Assembly (NCBI RefSeq): GCF_002101705.1
Contig: NZ_LQPC01000020.1
Coordinates: 248,001 to 312,000, forward strand
DNA length: 64,000 nucleotides
Source of the DNA: Mycolicibacterium iranicum
GTDB taxonomy: Bacteria; Actinomycetota; Actinomycetes; Mycobacteriales; Mycobacteriaceae
Reading direction: 5' to 3'
The position numbers were made by a program, and so were the translations under genes. Each line of letters starts with the position of its first letter. The first letter of the stretch is position 1. Shown one piece after another: positions 34,831 through 44,627 of this stretch. A model generated the notes under the pieces. That model was not told where the DNA came from. It ran no database searches and saw only the letters and a list, made by a program, of their open reading frames with translations.

Positions 34831-35520
34831 GTGCCCTTGTTGAATGTCAAAGCAAGGATCCGTCTTGCGCTACTGAGAATCGGCCGCCGCATGACGCCGG
34901 CACAGCTCGCGAATCTGAACGCCGCGCAAAGCTACCTTGAACTCGGCTACTGGCTGAAGCACGAAGCCGGTCAGACGCCCGAAGTTGTCGCCGATGACGA
35001 GGCGCTGTTCTCGGTTGCGCTCGCGAAAGTGGACGGCGCCAAACCCCTGTACTTGGAGTTTGGCGTGTTTGAGGGTAGGTCGATGCGGTGGTGGTCGCAG
35101 CACTTGCGCAATCCCGACGCCCGACTCGTCGGCTTCGACAGCTTCCAGGGCCTGCCTGACGATTGGCGGCCGGGGTTGCCCGCAGGCACGTTCGCCACCG
35201 CGGGTCCCCCCCTTATCGACGATGACCGCGTCTCGTTCCAGGTCGGCTGGTTCGATGACACCCTTCGCGACTTCGCGATCCCGGATCATGACCAACTCAT
35301 CATCAATGTCGATGCGGACCTGTACTCCAGCGCCGTCACGGTGCTCACCTGGGCCGAAAAGCATCTACGCCCCGGCTCGCTCATCTATTTCGACGAGTTT
35401 CCTGACCGCGATCACGAGATGCGGGCATTGATGGAATTCCTCGACCGCGGGCAATTTGATCTCCGGCCGATAGCCATCGCCAACGGCGGCTTTCACTGGC
35501 TATTCGAGGTCGTGGCCTGA
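34831..35520 (+). CDS. TylF/MycF-type O-methyltransferase
   Basis: This 229-residue class I methyltransferase has the SAM site PLYLEFGVFEGRSMRWWSQH and VGFDSFQGLPDDWRPGLPAG, a pattern shared with macrocin O-methyltransferase. The metal-binding Asp residues fit DQLIINVDADLYSS and LIYFDEFPDRDHEM. Members methylate sugar hydroxyls, so it probably methylates a glycan residue. GTG 34831 is supported by GGAG eight bases before it. It is the last gene of the rightward run begun at 20482. Confidence 0.85.
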   Translation: MPLLNVKARIRLALLRIGRRMTPAQLANLNAAQSYLELGYWLKHEAGQTPEVVADDEALFSVALAKVDGAKPLYLEFGVFEGRSMRWWSQHLRNPDARLVGFDSFQGLPDDWRPGLPAGTFATAGPPLIDDDRVSFQVGWFDDTLRDFAIPDHDQLIINVDADLYSSAVTVLTWAEKHLRPGSLIYFDEFPDRDHEMRALMEFLDRGQFDLRPIAIANGGFHWLFEVVA

Positions 35521-35672
35521 CTCTGCAGAGCCAAAACGCTGACGAACGGCATTCCGGCAACCGGACACTTGCCGGCGTTTACAAGCAGGAAGTCGCTGCG
35601 CCGCAACGACTTCGTCCAGGCCAAAGGCATTGCGCGCACAACACCGACATACCTACGTCCCTTACACCGCTG

Positions 35673-36626
35673 CTAGCTCCCTCTGGCTTGCCGGGGGACG
35701 GGCACCGGGCTGTCGTAATCGTGGATGCGAGACTGTAATCCGAAACAGGTCAGTTCGCTGTAGAGATCGTCTATCTGCTCGGCTTCCAGGTCCTCGGAGC
35801 GGTACATTTTCGGCGGCCCGGCCATAAGCACCGATCTCGGCGGTCGATGCTTGACCGTCCTGAGCTCCGCGAGGGTCGCAGGCAGCCGGAACCGAAGAAG
35901 CAGGTACCGGTAAAAGTGCCGCGCACAATCGCGGTACATGTCGCGGTTGCCGACGTAGAGGACGGAAGCAAATGTCGGCCGACTCTGGATGCGGCCGTAG
36001 TCCTTTCGGAACATTACATAGCAGCTTCGATCGCCTTTGACGATGACAGCGTGGTGAACGGCCGCGGCAGCCTTGTGATCGAGGTAGATGGACCTGTCCC
36101 GCCCGCTGATCAACCGGCCGATTTCGGTCCCGGTGTCGATCACTTGCACTCCTTTCGACCGCAGTGGCCACGGAGTGTTCAGCGTCACCGCCCTCCTGGT
36201 GTCGAGCTCAGCGAAACCCAGGCGGCCGTTTAGGGCGACGATTTTGGGGTTTGGACTCAGGTCTGTGAAGGTGAACCCCTCCTGGCGAAGCAATGCTCGT
36301 AGTAGTCGCAATCCGATTGCTCTGTGGGGCTCCGCGACGCACCAGGTGCCGAGGTTGCAGAAGCGGTGCCGACGCCCGTCGATAATTCGCTCCGAGTACA
36401 AAGCCAGGTAAGCACCGACGACCTGTCCGCGGTAGCGCAACAGGTATCCGTGGTTGGGTTGAACAGGACTCCAAGACGGGGTCATCGCCAGAATCCAGTC
36501 GGCCACTGGAACTTTCGAACCCATCGTGGTGTGTAGGAACTGGGCCACCGGCGGTATATCGGCTTCGGTGATCGGCGCGATCTCGACGCGGCTGGCATCC
36601 GACACCTGGTAATGGTACTGCAGCAC
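35673..36626 (-). CDS. GNAT-fold acyltransferase (copy B)
   Basis: This protein of about 317 residues is paralogous to the 30715-31623 protein over its full length. Matching segments include PNHGYLLRYRGQVVGAYLAL, ICNLG/FCNLGTWCVAE, HFYRYLLLRFRLPATLAELR and the ending DDLYSELTC. It reads leftward, opposite to copy A, so the two copies flank the ligase-decarboxylase-ACP-methyltransferase block in inverted orientation. The start is uncertain; GTG 36626 has no obvious ribosome site. The substrate is unknown. Confidence 0.75.
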   Translation of the reverse strand: MLQYHYQVSDASRVEIAPITEADIPPVAQFLHTTMGSKVPVADWILAMTPSWSPVQPNHGYLLRYRGQVVGAYLALYSERIIDGRRHRFCNLGTWCVAEPHRAIGLRLLRALLRQEGFTFTDLSPNPKIVALNGRLGFAELDTRRAVTLNTPWPLRSKGVQVIDTGTEIGRLISGRDRSIYLDHKAAAAVHHAVIVKGDRSCYVMFRKDYGRIQSRPTFASVLYVGNRDMYRDCARHFYRYLLLRFRLPATLAELRTVKHRPPRSVLMAGPPKMYRSEDLEAEQIDDLYSELTCFGLQSRIHDYDSPVPVPRQARGS

Positions 36627-36797
36627 GCGCGACGTTCAGACGCTCACTGCGGCGGGTGATCACCGCGCGCCTCCGCCTGGATCGCAGCACCCACCAGCGC
36701 TTCAGACTGGTTACAAACCCGGTGAGGCGAAAGCGAGCCGTGCTAACGTCACGCGGAATCGACCATGCGGTGACGGGGACTTCGGAGGTAATCGGTC

Positions 36798-36884
36798 GTG
36801 CATTCAACGCGGAGCCAGGCACATTGGACGAACTCTGAACGACCATCACGCGTCGCTCACCTCACGGAAATCGGGCCCGCATGA
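36798..36884 (+). CDS. Short leader ORF coupled to GNAT gene
   Basis: This 28-codon frame starts at GTG with GGAGG nine bases upstream. Its stop overlaps the ATG of the next gene (ATGA). The peptide is basic, without recognisable features, ending AHLTEIGPA. The arrangement suggests translational coupling of the downstream acetyltransferase. It is not known to be translated. Confidence 0.35.
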   Translation: MHSTRSQAHWTNSERPSRVAHLTEIGPA

Positions 36885-37549
36885 GTCGCCTTCGGGAAGG
36901 CCTCGAACTGCTAGGTTCTGGCGCGGGGCGCCAATGGCTCTGGCGGACTGCTCGCAAGCGGTTCTGGTCGACCACGGTGTCGATCGGAATTCGTGACGAC
37001 CTAAGCGTTCCTTTTAATGCGCCGCCAGCAAAAATTCCCCTAGTGGTGCGAAAACTGCAACCCGGCGACGACCTCTCACTGGTCGCCGACGAGCCTGGCC
37101 TGTCCGAAGAGGCGGCGCGGCATCGTGCCGACCAGCGTTGGTTACTGGAATCCGACCTGCCCGCTCCGTACGTCGCCGTCGATCCGGACGGCGCCGTTTG
37201 CTTCATCGCCTACTTGTTCACAGCCGAAGACAACCTCCGCATGCGGGCGCTGTGGGGACCTTTGGCTCCGCGGCTTGAGCCGGACGAAGCGCTGGTCGAA
37301 GGCATCTTTACGTCGGACCGGCACCGAGGGCTCGGGGTGTTCATGGACGCCGGCACCAAGATCCTCGACCAAGCCCGAGAACTGGGCATGCGGTACGCGC
37401 TCGGGTATGCCGGCGTAAAGAATCTCGGCACTTTCAAGGTGGCCGAAAGAGCTGGCTGGAAACGCCGCTACAAGCGAGAGGAACGCTGGCGTTTGGGTCG
37501 CCAGAGTGTTCGCTTCACGACCTTGACTGCCGACGAAGGCGCGACCTGA
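36881..37549 (+). CDS. GNAT-family N-acetyltransferase
   Basis: This 222-residue protein has a GNAT core in its second half: AYLFTAEDNLRMRALWGPLA, then the acyl-CoA region SDRHRGLGVFMDAGTKILDQ and GYAGVKNLGTFKVAERAGW. It is unrelated in detail to the two paired GNAT proteins nearby. An amino sugar of the glycan is a plausible acceptor, in balance with the NodB deacetylases. It ends 53 bp from the convergent beta-helix gene. Confidence 0.8.
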   Translation: MSRLREGLELLGSGAGRQWLWRTARKRFWSTTVSIGIRDDLSVPFNAPPAKIPLVVRKLQPGDDLSLVADEPGLSEEAARHRADQRWLLESDLPAPYVAVDPDGAVCFIAYLFTAEDNLRMRALWGPLAPRLEPDEALVEGIFTSDRHRGLGVFMDAGTKILDQARELGMRYALGYAGVKNLGTFKVAERAGWKRRYKREERWRLGRQSVRFTTLTADEGAT

Positions 37550-37602
37550 CCCGGCGCTGAGTTGCCTGTCAGTTGGAGCGACGCTACGCCGGTCGCCGTC
37601 GC

Positions 37603-40080
37603 CTACGTCGAAGTGCGTACCTGACCGTTCTCGCTGCCGAGAAGGATGTCAATGGCGTTGCGCAGTAACGTATTGCCGGTGATCAGATATTGGGTCACGC
37701 CCGCGTTGGTCCAGATGCCGTAGTAGCGGTTGTCCCGGATGATGTTGTCTTCGACGAGCGCATTGACGACGTCGTTCAACAGGATCCCACTGCCATTGTT
37801 GTAGATGGAGTTTCGCCTGATGGTCAGGTTGTTGAGCGGCGCATGAACAGCTTGGATTCCGGCGTCCAGATTGTTGTACAGAACATTGTCTTCGATGATG
37901 GCGTAGTTGCTGTTGTTGGTGATCGCGATGCCACAGCTGCAGTTGTAGACCACATTGTGGTGGATCCAGTTGTTCGCGCCTGAGTTGTCGTGCATCTCGT
38001 CGGTACCGATCACGCCGCTGTACTCGCCGATTTCGATTCCGGCGCCGTTTGGGCTGACCGTGGTGCCGTTACGAACGCAGTCCGAGACCGTGTTGTAGCG
38101 GATCTCGTTGCTGTACTCATCCTCACCGTGCAAGTCGATGGCACCGGACACGGCTCCTGTGACCGTGTTGTGCTCCACCAGGTTGTGGTGCGCCTGCTGG
38201 ATGAGGATGCCGTGACGGATCGTGGGTCCGACCGTGTTGTTCTTGATCCAGTTGTTGTAGGAGTTGTCGCCACTGATGAGCACCCCGTAACCGGAACCAC
38301 CCCCGTCGAGAGCGGATGCGTTCTTGATCACGTTCCCGTCGACCAGAACGTTGTTGGCGTTCTCGAGTTGGATGCCGAACCGGCGATGCCGCTCGATGAA
38401 GAGGTCCTTTATCGCGATGCGAGAAACGGGACCGCCGGATTCAGATCCCACGGTGACACCGGCGTTGAAAACTTTCCCCGACGCCTGGGTGATGGTGAAG
38501 CTTGAGATGGTCAGGTTGTTGGTGCTGGGCGCAACGTAGATCACCGCGTAGGGGTTCGAGAACATGTACTCCATCGAGGAGAATGCGCTGGCCAACACAG
38601 TCCCCTGCTGCGACTGCCCAATGAGGGACACTCCAGCCTTGGCGACGATCGTCGATTTGATGTGATAGACGCCGTCCGGCATATACACGCTGTCGCCGGC
38701 TTGCGCGGCGTTGATCGCGCGCTGGATGGCGGCGGCGTCGTTGTCTCCGGCCATGTTCGACGTCGCACCGTAGTCGAGGATGTTGTGCGTTCGTCCCGTA
38801 CTCTTGTCGGGCACCTTGAAGGGTTCGGACAGCCCGGAGTCGTATCCGTTGGGGTTTTCTGTGATTGGACCCGGCTCTGGGATGCCCTGGTCGGGCGAGC
38901 CTTGGCCGACGGCTTTCTTGATCGTCACCGTCACGACCTGAGAGATGGTGCCGCTAGGGGTCGCCTTACCCCCACCAAGTACTCGAAGCAGATTGTTCAG
39001 TAGACCGCTGAGCCCATGAGTGTGCGACGAAGCGTTGGTCTCACGCACGAGGACGGTGAACGTGTCCGTACCCCCGCTGGCTAGCAAAGCCGCCGTAGGT
39101 GTGTAGACATAGCTGCCGTCGGCGTGCACGACCACCTCGCCGCCTTTCGGCCGCTGGGAAAGCGTCACTTCCAGGGGATCGCCATCCGCGTCGGTGGCAC
39201 CGACAGTTCCAGTCACGCTTCCGTTGGACGCCTGGCCGGAGCTCTGCACCGGGTTGGCGGTTGGAAGCTTGTTGAAGAACTGGCGCTGGAAGTTGAGAAG
39301 CATGGCTTGCAGCATGCTCCCGAAGGTCGTCGGTGCGGGCGCTGCCACCGCTGCGGTATGCGCGATTTGCTTGGCATCCGACGAAGTCTGGGCAGTCCGT
39401 TCGGCGCGCGAAGTGTCGACGCTAACCTTCGTGCTGGATGCGGACGGCGACGGCGAATCGATGGACACAATTGGGGCGGCTTCGGTCGTGGACGGATCGA
39501 CTTCCGGCACCGATGTGATGGTGTCGTTGCCGCCCCCAATCTCGTCTCCTCGCTCTGCGCGATCTGAATCGGCCTTGCCGGGGCGCTCTTTTTCGAGGTC
39601 GGCCGCAGCCTCTTCGGTCCGCTCGCTCGCCAGCTCCTCGGCTTGTTCCGCCCTGTCCGAGATTTCCTCGGACAGTTCGCTTTCCGCCTCTGCTGTCTCG
39701 TCAGAGTCAGCTTCGTCTGAATCGCTCTTAGCACTCCCTGGACTATCGACGCCGTCTCCCGCGTCGGACGTCGAAGACTTCTTGTCCGGTTCAGCACCCA
39801 GCGACGCCTTCGTCGAGGTTGTCGACTTCGCCGAGGTGTCGCCGCTCGACGAGGAGCTGCTGGCGGAGCTGTCGGACCCGGCGCCGTCATCGGCATAGGC
39901 AACGCCCGCCCCTGTGCTCATCGCGGCGGCGATACCCACACCCACTGCACCCGCAGCAAGCCACGTGTAGGGCTCGATCCTGCGATGTTTCTTCCGGCCC
40001 GAATGCTGTTTTCGACTCTGCTTGCTCTCCGGCTGCGGCTCTTCCGGCGCAATTTCAGTAACCGCATGATCGAGATGCAT
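37603..40080 (-). CDS. Large secreted protein: acidic linker, Ig-like domain, parallel beta-helix
   Basis: This 825-residue exported protein starts at ATG 40080 with GGGGGAG just upstream. A basic segment [20 protein letters not shown] leads into a signal helix with cleavage near AYA/DD. About 180 residues rich in Ser, Asp, Glu and Ala follow, then a VCBS/cadherin-like repeat ([20 protein letters not shown]). From [20 protein letters not shown] to the end is a right-handed beta-helix of NosD-like repeats. This last part is similar to the IS-split protein at 17228-19807. It may bind, cleave or epimerise the acidic glycan; no catalytic residues can be assigned. Confidence 0.85.
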   Translation of the reverse strand: MHLDHAVTEIAPEEPQPESKQSRKQHSGRKKHRRIEPYTWLAAGAVGVGIAAAMSTGAGVAYADDGAGSDSSASSSSSSGDTSAKSTTSTKASLGAEPDKKSSTSDAGDGVDSPGSAKSDSDEADSDETAEAESELSEEISDRAEQAEELASERTEEAAADLEKERPGKADSDRAERGDEIGGGNDTITSVPEVDPSTTEAAPIVSIDSPSPSASSTKVSVDTSRAERTAQTSSDAKQIAHTAAVAAPAPTTFGSMLQAMLLNFQRQFFNKLPTANPVQSSGQASNGSVTGTVGATDADGDPLEVTLSQRPKGGEVVVHADGSYVYTPTAALLASGGTDTFTVLVRETNASSHTHGLSGLLNNLLRVLGGGKATPSGTISQVVTVTIKKAVGQGSPDQGIPEPGPITENPNGYDSGLSEPFKVPDKSTGRTHNILDYGATSNMAGDNDAAAIQRAINAAQAGDSVYMPDGVYHIKSTIVAKAGVSLIGQSQQGTVLASAFSSMEYMFSNPYAVIYVAPSTNNLTISSFTITQASGKVFNAGVTVGSESGGPVSRIAIKDLFIERHRRFGIQLENANNVLVDGNVIKNASALDGGGSGYGVLISGDNSYNNWIKNNTVGPTIRHGILIQQAHHNLVEHNTVTGAVSGAIDLHGEDEYSNEIRYNTVSDCVRNGTTVSPNGAGIEIGEYSGVIGTDEMHDNSGANNWIHHNVVYNCSCGIAITNNSNYAIIEDNVLYNNLDAGIQAVHAPLNNLTIRRNSIYNNGSGILLNDVVNALVEDNIIRDNRYYGIWTNAGVTQYLITGNTLLRNAIDILLGSENGQVRTST

Positions 40081-40987
40081 GTGACTCCCCCGAGAGTGAT
40101 GACTGTTTGGCCGAGTTCGCGGCTGACACGACAATGTTGAGACATCAAATCACGCCGTGTAGCAATTTCTGATTTTTGCCGTCATGCTGCTTTTACAGCA
40201 ATGACAAATTGCTTTGCCATATATGACGTATGGAAAGTTACAATAATGCAATTCATGCGCGTTGCACTCACGCGGACGGTTGCAGCCGACAAGGTTAAAT
40301 GACCTTGAACAGCTATTTCCAACGAGATGTATCTAATACCTTCGCAGATCTGCCACACCCGCGATCGCCCCGATGGTTAGCTCTTCAATTGTAGAGAAGA
40401 GTGTCCAACTTGCTGATCAGCAACTTTTTTTTATCCACTTGCAGAAACCGATTAGTTGCCAATAGCAAGTTCGATTACCATTTAGATCAATTAAATTCGC
40501 TAGAATCAATCTGCCAGGTCATAGGTGCGCCCTTTCGCTACGCATTGGACTACGCCAGCGAACTGCCAATCCCAGGGTTTCGCTCGACAAACCAGCCACA
40601 CCCGACGTGTCGATCGCATTCGTGATGTCTCAAATCGCTTCACGGGCAGGCGTTTCCGTTGACCATAGTTGCCGTCGATCTGCAGCGACTTGGCCATTTC
40701 GCGACGAAAAGCTCACTTATAGCAAACAATATGGATTGCTGGCCGCTCTCCGCTGGGCCCGCGCCAATGGCCAAGGCCAATTTGCGGAAACTCCACAAGC
40801 AGGACCAATATCGGGTTTAGCGCGCGGTTCGGGCCTCCGGGCGCTACAGCTGAACAGCGGACACGAGACTTCACCGGCCCACGGTTGTCGGTTGCGGCTA
40901 TTGATGCGTAGATTCTCTGTGTCGGCGACGGCCGGATGCAGAGCTGGCAACGCAGAGGGCACATCACTGAAGGAAGCAAGTACCAGC
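40081..40987. other. AT-rich intergenic region, no supported gene
   Basis: Over 900 bases separate the leftward beta-helix gene from the rightward GT4 gene. Counts of single 60-base lines give 26 GC at 40141, 21 at 40201, 22 at 40381 and 22 at 40441, about 38 percent against well over 60 percent in nearby genes. It holds an inverted repeat AGCAATTT/AAATTGCT (about 40160-40215), a CTCTTC/GAAGAG hairpin at 40381-40401, and the palindrome TTGCTGATCAGCAA at 40410-40423 followed by eight T. No reading frame has a convincing start. Confidence 0.75.
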
Positions 40988-41062
40988 ATGACCATGTCCG
41001 ACAAGCCCAGCGCAGTCCTGGCCCCAAGGCCGAAGCCCCGGCGGGGAGACGCCCCAGCGTGA
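40988..41062 (+). CDS. Short leader ORF coupled to GT4 gene
   Basis: This 24-codon frame starts at ATG 40988 after AAGGAAG. It encodes a peptide starting MTMSDKPSAVL with a basic, Pro-rich end. Its TGA overlaps the GTG start of the glycosyltransferase (GTGA). That overlap is the main reason for placing the GT4 start at 41059. Whether the peptide has a function is unknown. Confidence 0.4.
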   Translation: MTMSDKPSAVLAPRPKPRRGDAPA

Positions 41063-42249
41063 TTCACAGGGACGCCCCAAGGTCAGACTCTGTGATGGTG
41101 GTCGGACCGGGTTCTCGATTCCTCTCGGGGATCGGCTATCACACTGCATCCATTGCAAATGCGTTCGCTCGAAGGGGCGATCCGGTCAGCGCCCTCTTGA
41201 TCCGGGATCTCCTGCCTCGCCGGTTCTATCCAGGAAGGAACCGGGTCGGGACCCACGATCCCGGGGTGTTGCGGCTCCAGGCGGTGCCGACGCATGAGGG
41301 TCTGAACTGGTACTGGGGCAGGTCTCTTTTCCGAGCGTTGCGATTTCTTCGACAGCGGCGGCCCGAAGTGGTGTTGCTTCAGTGGTGGACAGCCGTGACC
41401 GCACACTCCTACGTCGTCCTGGCTCTGGGCGCACGGTTGGTCGGCGCCCGAGTGGTGATCGAGATGCACGAATCACATGACGTCGGCGAAGCCACTCTTC
41501 CTCTGATATCGCGATACGCCCGGCTGATGATGCGAATCCTTGCGCGCTCGATCAGCGGAGTCGTGGTGCACTCTGAGTCGGACATCGATGCCGTCTCACA
41601 ACACTACCCAGCGCTCGCCCAGTTACCGTTCGCGGTCGTATTCCCGGGTCCGCTCGAGCATGCTGAACAAAGCGAGGGATCTACGGAGCGCCAGCAGCAA
41701 CTAGAGACCGGGATGGTCCGGTTCCTGCTCTTTGGGGTGATACGGGCCTACAAGGGCATTGACGAACTGGCAAAGGCCTTTGCTCGCCTCGTGGAAGAGG
41801 GTGAACCTGTCCACCTCACGATCGCGGGAGAAGTCTGGGAGGACGCCGAGTTCGGGATGTCGACGATTCGCAGCACCGGTCCGCAGCACCACACCGTCAT
41901 CCCCGGGTACATACCCGACGAACGTGTCAAGGACCTTTTCGATCAAGCTGATGTCATAGTCGCCCCGTATCGCCGTGCATCCGCCTCGGGGCCCGTAAAT
42001 CTTGCAATGGAGGCAGGGCTTCCGTTGGTGACGACGCGGGTGCCAGCGCTTCAAGAGGCGTGTCGTGAGTATGAAGGCGTTTTCTTCGCCGACGTCGAGG
42101 ACCCGACCGGTCTGCGGGAGGCGATGAGACTGTCTATGACGAAGGTCGGTTGCCGTTTCGCGAACCCCCACAGTTGGGATGCCAACGCGGATAGGTACGC
42201 CGAGTTCTTCGAGCTTGTCCTTGAACGGAGCCAGCGCAGTCCGGGGTGA
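41059..42249 (+). CDS. Glycosyltransferase family 4, candidate heptosyltransferase
   Basis: This 396-residue GT-B enzyme has the acceptor-side loop [20 protein letters not shown]. The donor domain has [20 protein letters not shown] and the late acidic region [20 protein letters not shown]. The start is taken at GTG 41059, overlapping a leader ORF, though ATG 41095 is possible. It stands directly before gmhA, gmhB, hddA and hddC, so transfer of D-glycero-D-manno-heptose from the GDP donor is an attractive but unproved role. Confidence 0.85.
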   Translation: MIHRDAPRSDSVMVVGPGSRFLSGIGYHTASIANAFARRGDPVSALLIRDLLPRRFYPGRNRVGTHDPGVLRLQAVPTHEGLNWYWGRSLFRALRFLRQRRPEVVLLQWWTAVTAHSYVVLALGARLVGARVVIEMHESHDVGEATLPLISRYARLMMRILARSISGVVVHSESDIDAVSQHYPALAQLPFAVVFPGPLEHAEQSEGSTERQQQLETGMVRFLLFGVIRAYKGIDELAKAFARLVEEGEPVHLTIAGEVWEDAEFGMSTIRSTGPQHHTVIPGYIPDERVKDLFDQADVIVAPYRRASASGPVNLAMEAGLPLVTTRVPALQEACREYEGVFFADVEDPTGLREAMRLSMTKVGCRFANPHSWDANADRYAEFFELVLERSQRSPG

Positions 42250-42346
42250 TCGGCGCCGAAAAGTTGGTGACCGAGGTCGCTCCCTAATACCCGGTCGCGT
42301 CGGTACTCTGCGGATGCCGGCGTCGCCCGGTCGGAGAAACGGAGGG

Positions 42347-42934
42347 ATGGGTGTGAGGTCGGTCGAAGAAATCTTCTCGCAAACAATTGCGGTGAAAAAT
42401 GCCGTACTCAAGAATCAGACGTTGCTCGAAACCGTCCGGGCAGTCGGAGATCGATTAATCGCCGGCTATCGGGACGGAGCTCGCGTTTTCATGTGCGGGA
42501 ACGGAGGCAGCGCCGCCGACGCGCAACACTTCGCCGCAGAACTGACGGGACACTTCATCTTCGATCGACCCCCGCTGAGCGCCGAAGCGCTGCATGGGAA
42601 CTCATCCCACCTCACGGCCGTGGCCAATGACTATGACTACGAGACCGTGTTCGCCCGCGCGCTGGAGGCGTCGGCGAAGCCTGGGGACACTCTGGTCGCG
42701 ATAAGCACCTCGGGTAACTCCCCCAACGTCGTTCGCGCGGCGACGACTGCCAGGGACATAGGCGTCACGGTTGTGGCCATGACAGGCGAATCAGGCGGGC
42801 AGCTCGCGCAGTTCGCGGACTTTCTGATTAATGTTCCGTCCAATGACACGGGGCGTATCCAGGAGTCCCACATCGTATTCATCCACGCAATCTCAGAACA
42901 TGTCGAGCACGCAATCTTCGCGCCACAACCCTGA
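42347..42934 (+). CDS. gmhA: Sedoheptulose-7-phosphate isomerase
   Basis: This 195-residue SIS-domain enzyme converts sedoheptulose 7-phosphate to D-glycero-D-manno-heptose 7-phosphate. The phosphate-binding [17 protein letters not shown] and [14 protein letters not shown] segments are clear. The zinc/active-site region near the C-terminus is [20 protein letters not shown]. It is the first step of the GDP-heptose pathway, with the next three steps encoded just downstream. GTG 42353 is an alternative start better spaced from GGAGGG. It overlaps gmhB. Confidence 0.93.
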   Translation: MGVRSVEEIFSQTIAVKNAVLKNQTLLETVRAVGDRLIAGYRDGARVFMCGNGGSAADAQHFAAELTGHFIFDRPPLSAEALHGNSSHLTAVANDYDYETVFARALEASAKPGDTLVAISTSGNSPNVVRAATTARDIGVTVVAMTGESGGQLAQFADFLINVPSNDTGRIQESHIVFIHAISEHVEHAIFAPQP

Positions 42935-43532
42935 GCCCGACAACAGTTTGGCGCTCCTCGCCATGATCGAAGCGCGCGCCGACGCCGAATGGTGCTTGTT
43001 CCTCGACCGGGATGGCGTCATCAACAGGCAAATCGTCGGCGATTATGTTCGTGGCTGGCACGACTTCGAGTGGCTACCGCATGCGCGTTCCGCGCTGCGG
43101 AGCCTCCGAGTGTGGGCGCCGCATCTGGTCGTCGTCACCAACCAGCAAGGCGTCGGCAAGGGCCTTATGCGATGCGAGGATGTCGCAGACATCCATCAAC
43201 GAATGCGGACCGAACTCGCCGAACACAGCGTCGCGCTTGACGCCGTCGTATTTTGCCCACACCTCGAATCGTCGAACTGTGATTGCCGCAAGCCTCGACC
43301 TGGGATGGTGCTCAGTTGGCTGAGAGAGCATCCGTCAGTGGTCCCGTCGTTGAGCATCATGGCAGGTGACAGCCACACAGATATCGAGCTAGCCCACACC
43401 GTCGCCGCCGTTACCGGAAGCTGTGCAAGTATCCTCATCGGAGGGCGTGCAGACCAGGATGTGGCCGCCGACATGGCGTTCTCTTCTTTGTCGGACTTTG
43501 CAGACGCAGTTCAGCGCGTAAGGGGAGCGTGA
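42900..43532 (+). CDS. gmhB: D,D-heptose 1,7-bisphosphate phosphatase
   Basis: This HAD-superfamily phosphatase of about 210 residues removes the C7 phosphate of heptose 1,7-bisphosphate. Motif I is [13 protein letters not shown], motif II is [11 protein letters not shown], and the zinc-binding loop is [19 protein letters not shown]. Motif IV is [12 protein letters not shown]. It overlaps gmhA by 35 bp if ATG 42900 is used; ATG 42963 would still leave an intact HAD core. It lies between the isomerase and the kinase. Confidence 0.92.
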   Translation: MSSTQSSRHNPEPDNSLALLAMIEARADAEWCLFLDRDGVINRQIVGDYVRGWHDFEWLPHARSALRSLRVWAPHLVVVTNQQGVGKGLMRCEDVADIHQRMRTELAEHSVALDAVVFCPHLESSNCDCRKPRPGMVLSWLREHPSVVPSLSIMAGDSHTDIELAHTVAAVTGSCASILIGGRADQDVAADMAFSSLSDFADAVQRVRGA

Positions 43533-43537
43533 ATTAG

Positions 43538-44599
43538 ATGACGGTGATTCGGGGGCGCGCACCGCTGCGACTGGGACTCGGTGGCGGCGGCACGGATGTC
43601 GACCCCTACTCGACCGAGTATGGCGGCCGGATCCTCAACGCCACTATCGACAGGTACGCATACGCGTTCGCCGAACTCGGGGATCCTGGCACGATTGCTT
43701 TTCGTTCCCCCGATCGTCAGCGGGACGGCATAGCCGGTATCGAAGATCCCGAGACACTGGAGGAAGACTTTCCGCTGCACGTCGCGGTTTACCAGCGCGT
43801 AGTGAACGAGTTCAACGGCGGCACTCCATTTCCGCTGCACCTCGCAACCCAGGTCGACGCCCCGCCCGGGTCGGGTCTCGGCTCGTCGTCCGCCCTGGTG
43901 GTGGCGATGCTGCTCACAACGTGCGAACTGATCGGGGTGACCCCGGGCCCCTACGAGCTGGCCCGACTGGCCTGGGAAATCGAGCGCGTCGACCTCGGGA
44001 TGGCAGGCGGATGGCAGGACCACTATGCCGCAGCATTCGGCGGATTCAACTACATGGAATCCCGTCGCAAAGGCGAGATCGTGGTGAATCCGCTCCGGAT
44101 CCGACGAGAAGTGATCGCCGAACTGGAGGCGTCTCTGCTGCTGTACTTTGGCGGGGTCTCGCGACTCTCCTCGGAAGTGATCGCCGAGCAACAACGCAAC
44201 GTGGTCGAAGGTGACCAAGACGCGCTCGAAGCTACACACGCGATCAGGGCCGAAGCTTTGGAGATGAAGGATCTGCTCGTTGTCGGCGACATACCAGGTT
44301 TCGCGGATTCGTTGCATCGAGGCTGGGAGGCCAAGAAGCGGCTGGCTTCGCGGATCTCCAACCCGGCCATCGAGAGCGCCTACCGAGTGGCCCAGTCGCA
44401 AGGAATGATTGCCGGGAAGGTTTCGGGGGCCGGCGGCGGCGGTTTCCTCATGATGATCGTCGACCCTCGCCGTCGTATCGACGTCACCCGAAGCCTCGAG
44501 AGGGAGTGCGGCGGGTCGGTTGCTCCTTGCCTATTCACGAAGGCGGGTGCGGCCACCTGGCGGATCCCCGCTCGACAAACCGTCGTCCTGAGTTCGTGA
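43538..44599 (+). CDS. hddA: D-glycero-alpha-D-manno-heptose 7-phosphate kinase
   Basis: This 353-residue GHMP-family kinase phosphorylates C1 of heptose 7-phosphate in the alpha configuration. The N-terminal [19 protein letters not shown] and the ATP loop [17 protein letters not shown] are characteristic, as is the C-terminal [15 protein letters not shown]. HddA, rather than bifunctional HldE, marks the GDP-linked alpha branch of the pathway. It starts five bases after gmhB. Confidence 0.93.
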   Translation: MTVIRGRAPLRLGLGGGGTDVDPYSTEYGGRILNATIDRYAYAFAELGDPGTIAFRSPDRQRDGIAGIEDPETLEEDFPLHVAVYQRVVNEFNGGTPFPLHLATQVDAPPGSGLGSSSALVVAMLLTTCELIGVTPGPYELARLAWEIERVDLGMAGGWQDHYAAAFGGFNYMESRRKGEIVVNPLRIRREVIAELEASLLLYFGGVSRLSSEVIAEQQRNVVEGDQDALEATHAIRAEALEMKDLLVVGDIPGFADSLHRGWEAKKRLASRISNPAIESAYRVAQSQGMIAGKVSGAGGGGFLMMIVDPRRRIDVTRSLERECGGSVAPCLFTKAGAATWRIPARQTVVLSS

Positions 44600-44627
44600 T
44601 CAAACATCCGCGGCACCGGGATCAATC

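Noticed and set aside
40410..40432. Palindrome plus T8 considered as an intrinsic terminator
   Set aside because: Only a 5-bp AT-rich stem with a 4-base loop can form, and no gene ends upstream on this strand. I mention it only as part of the AT-rich region.
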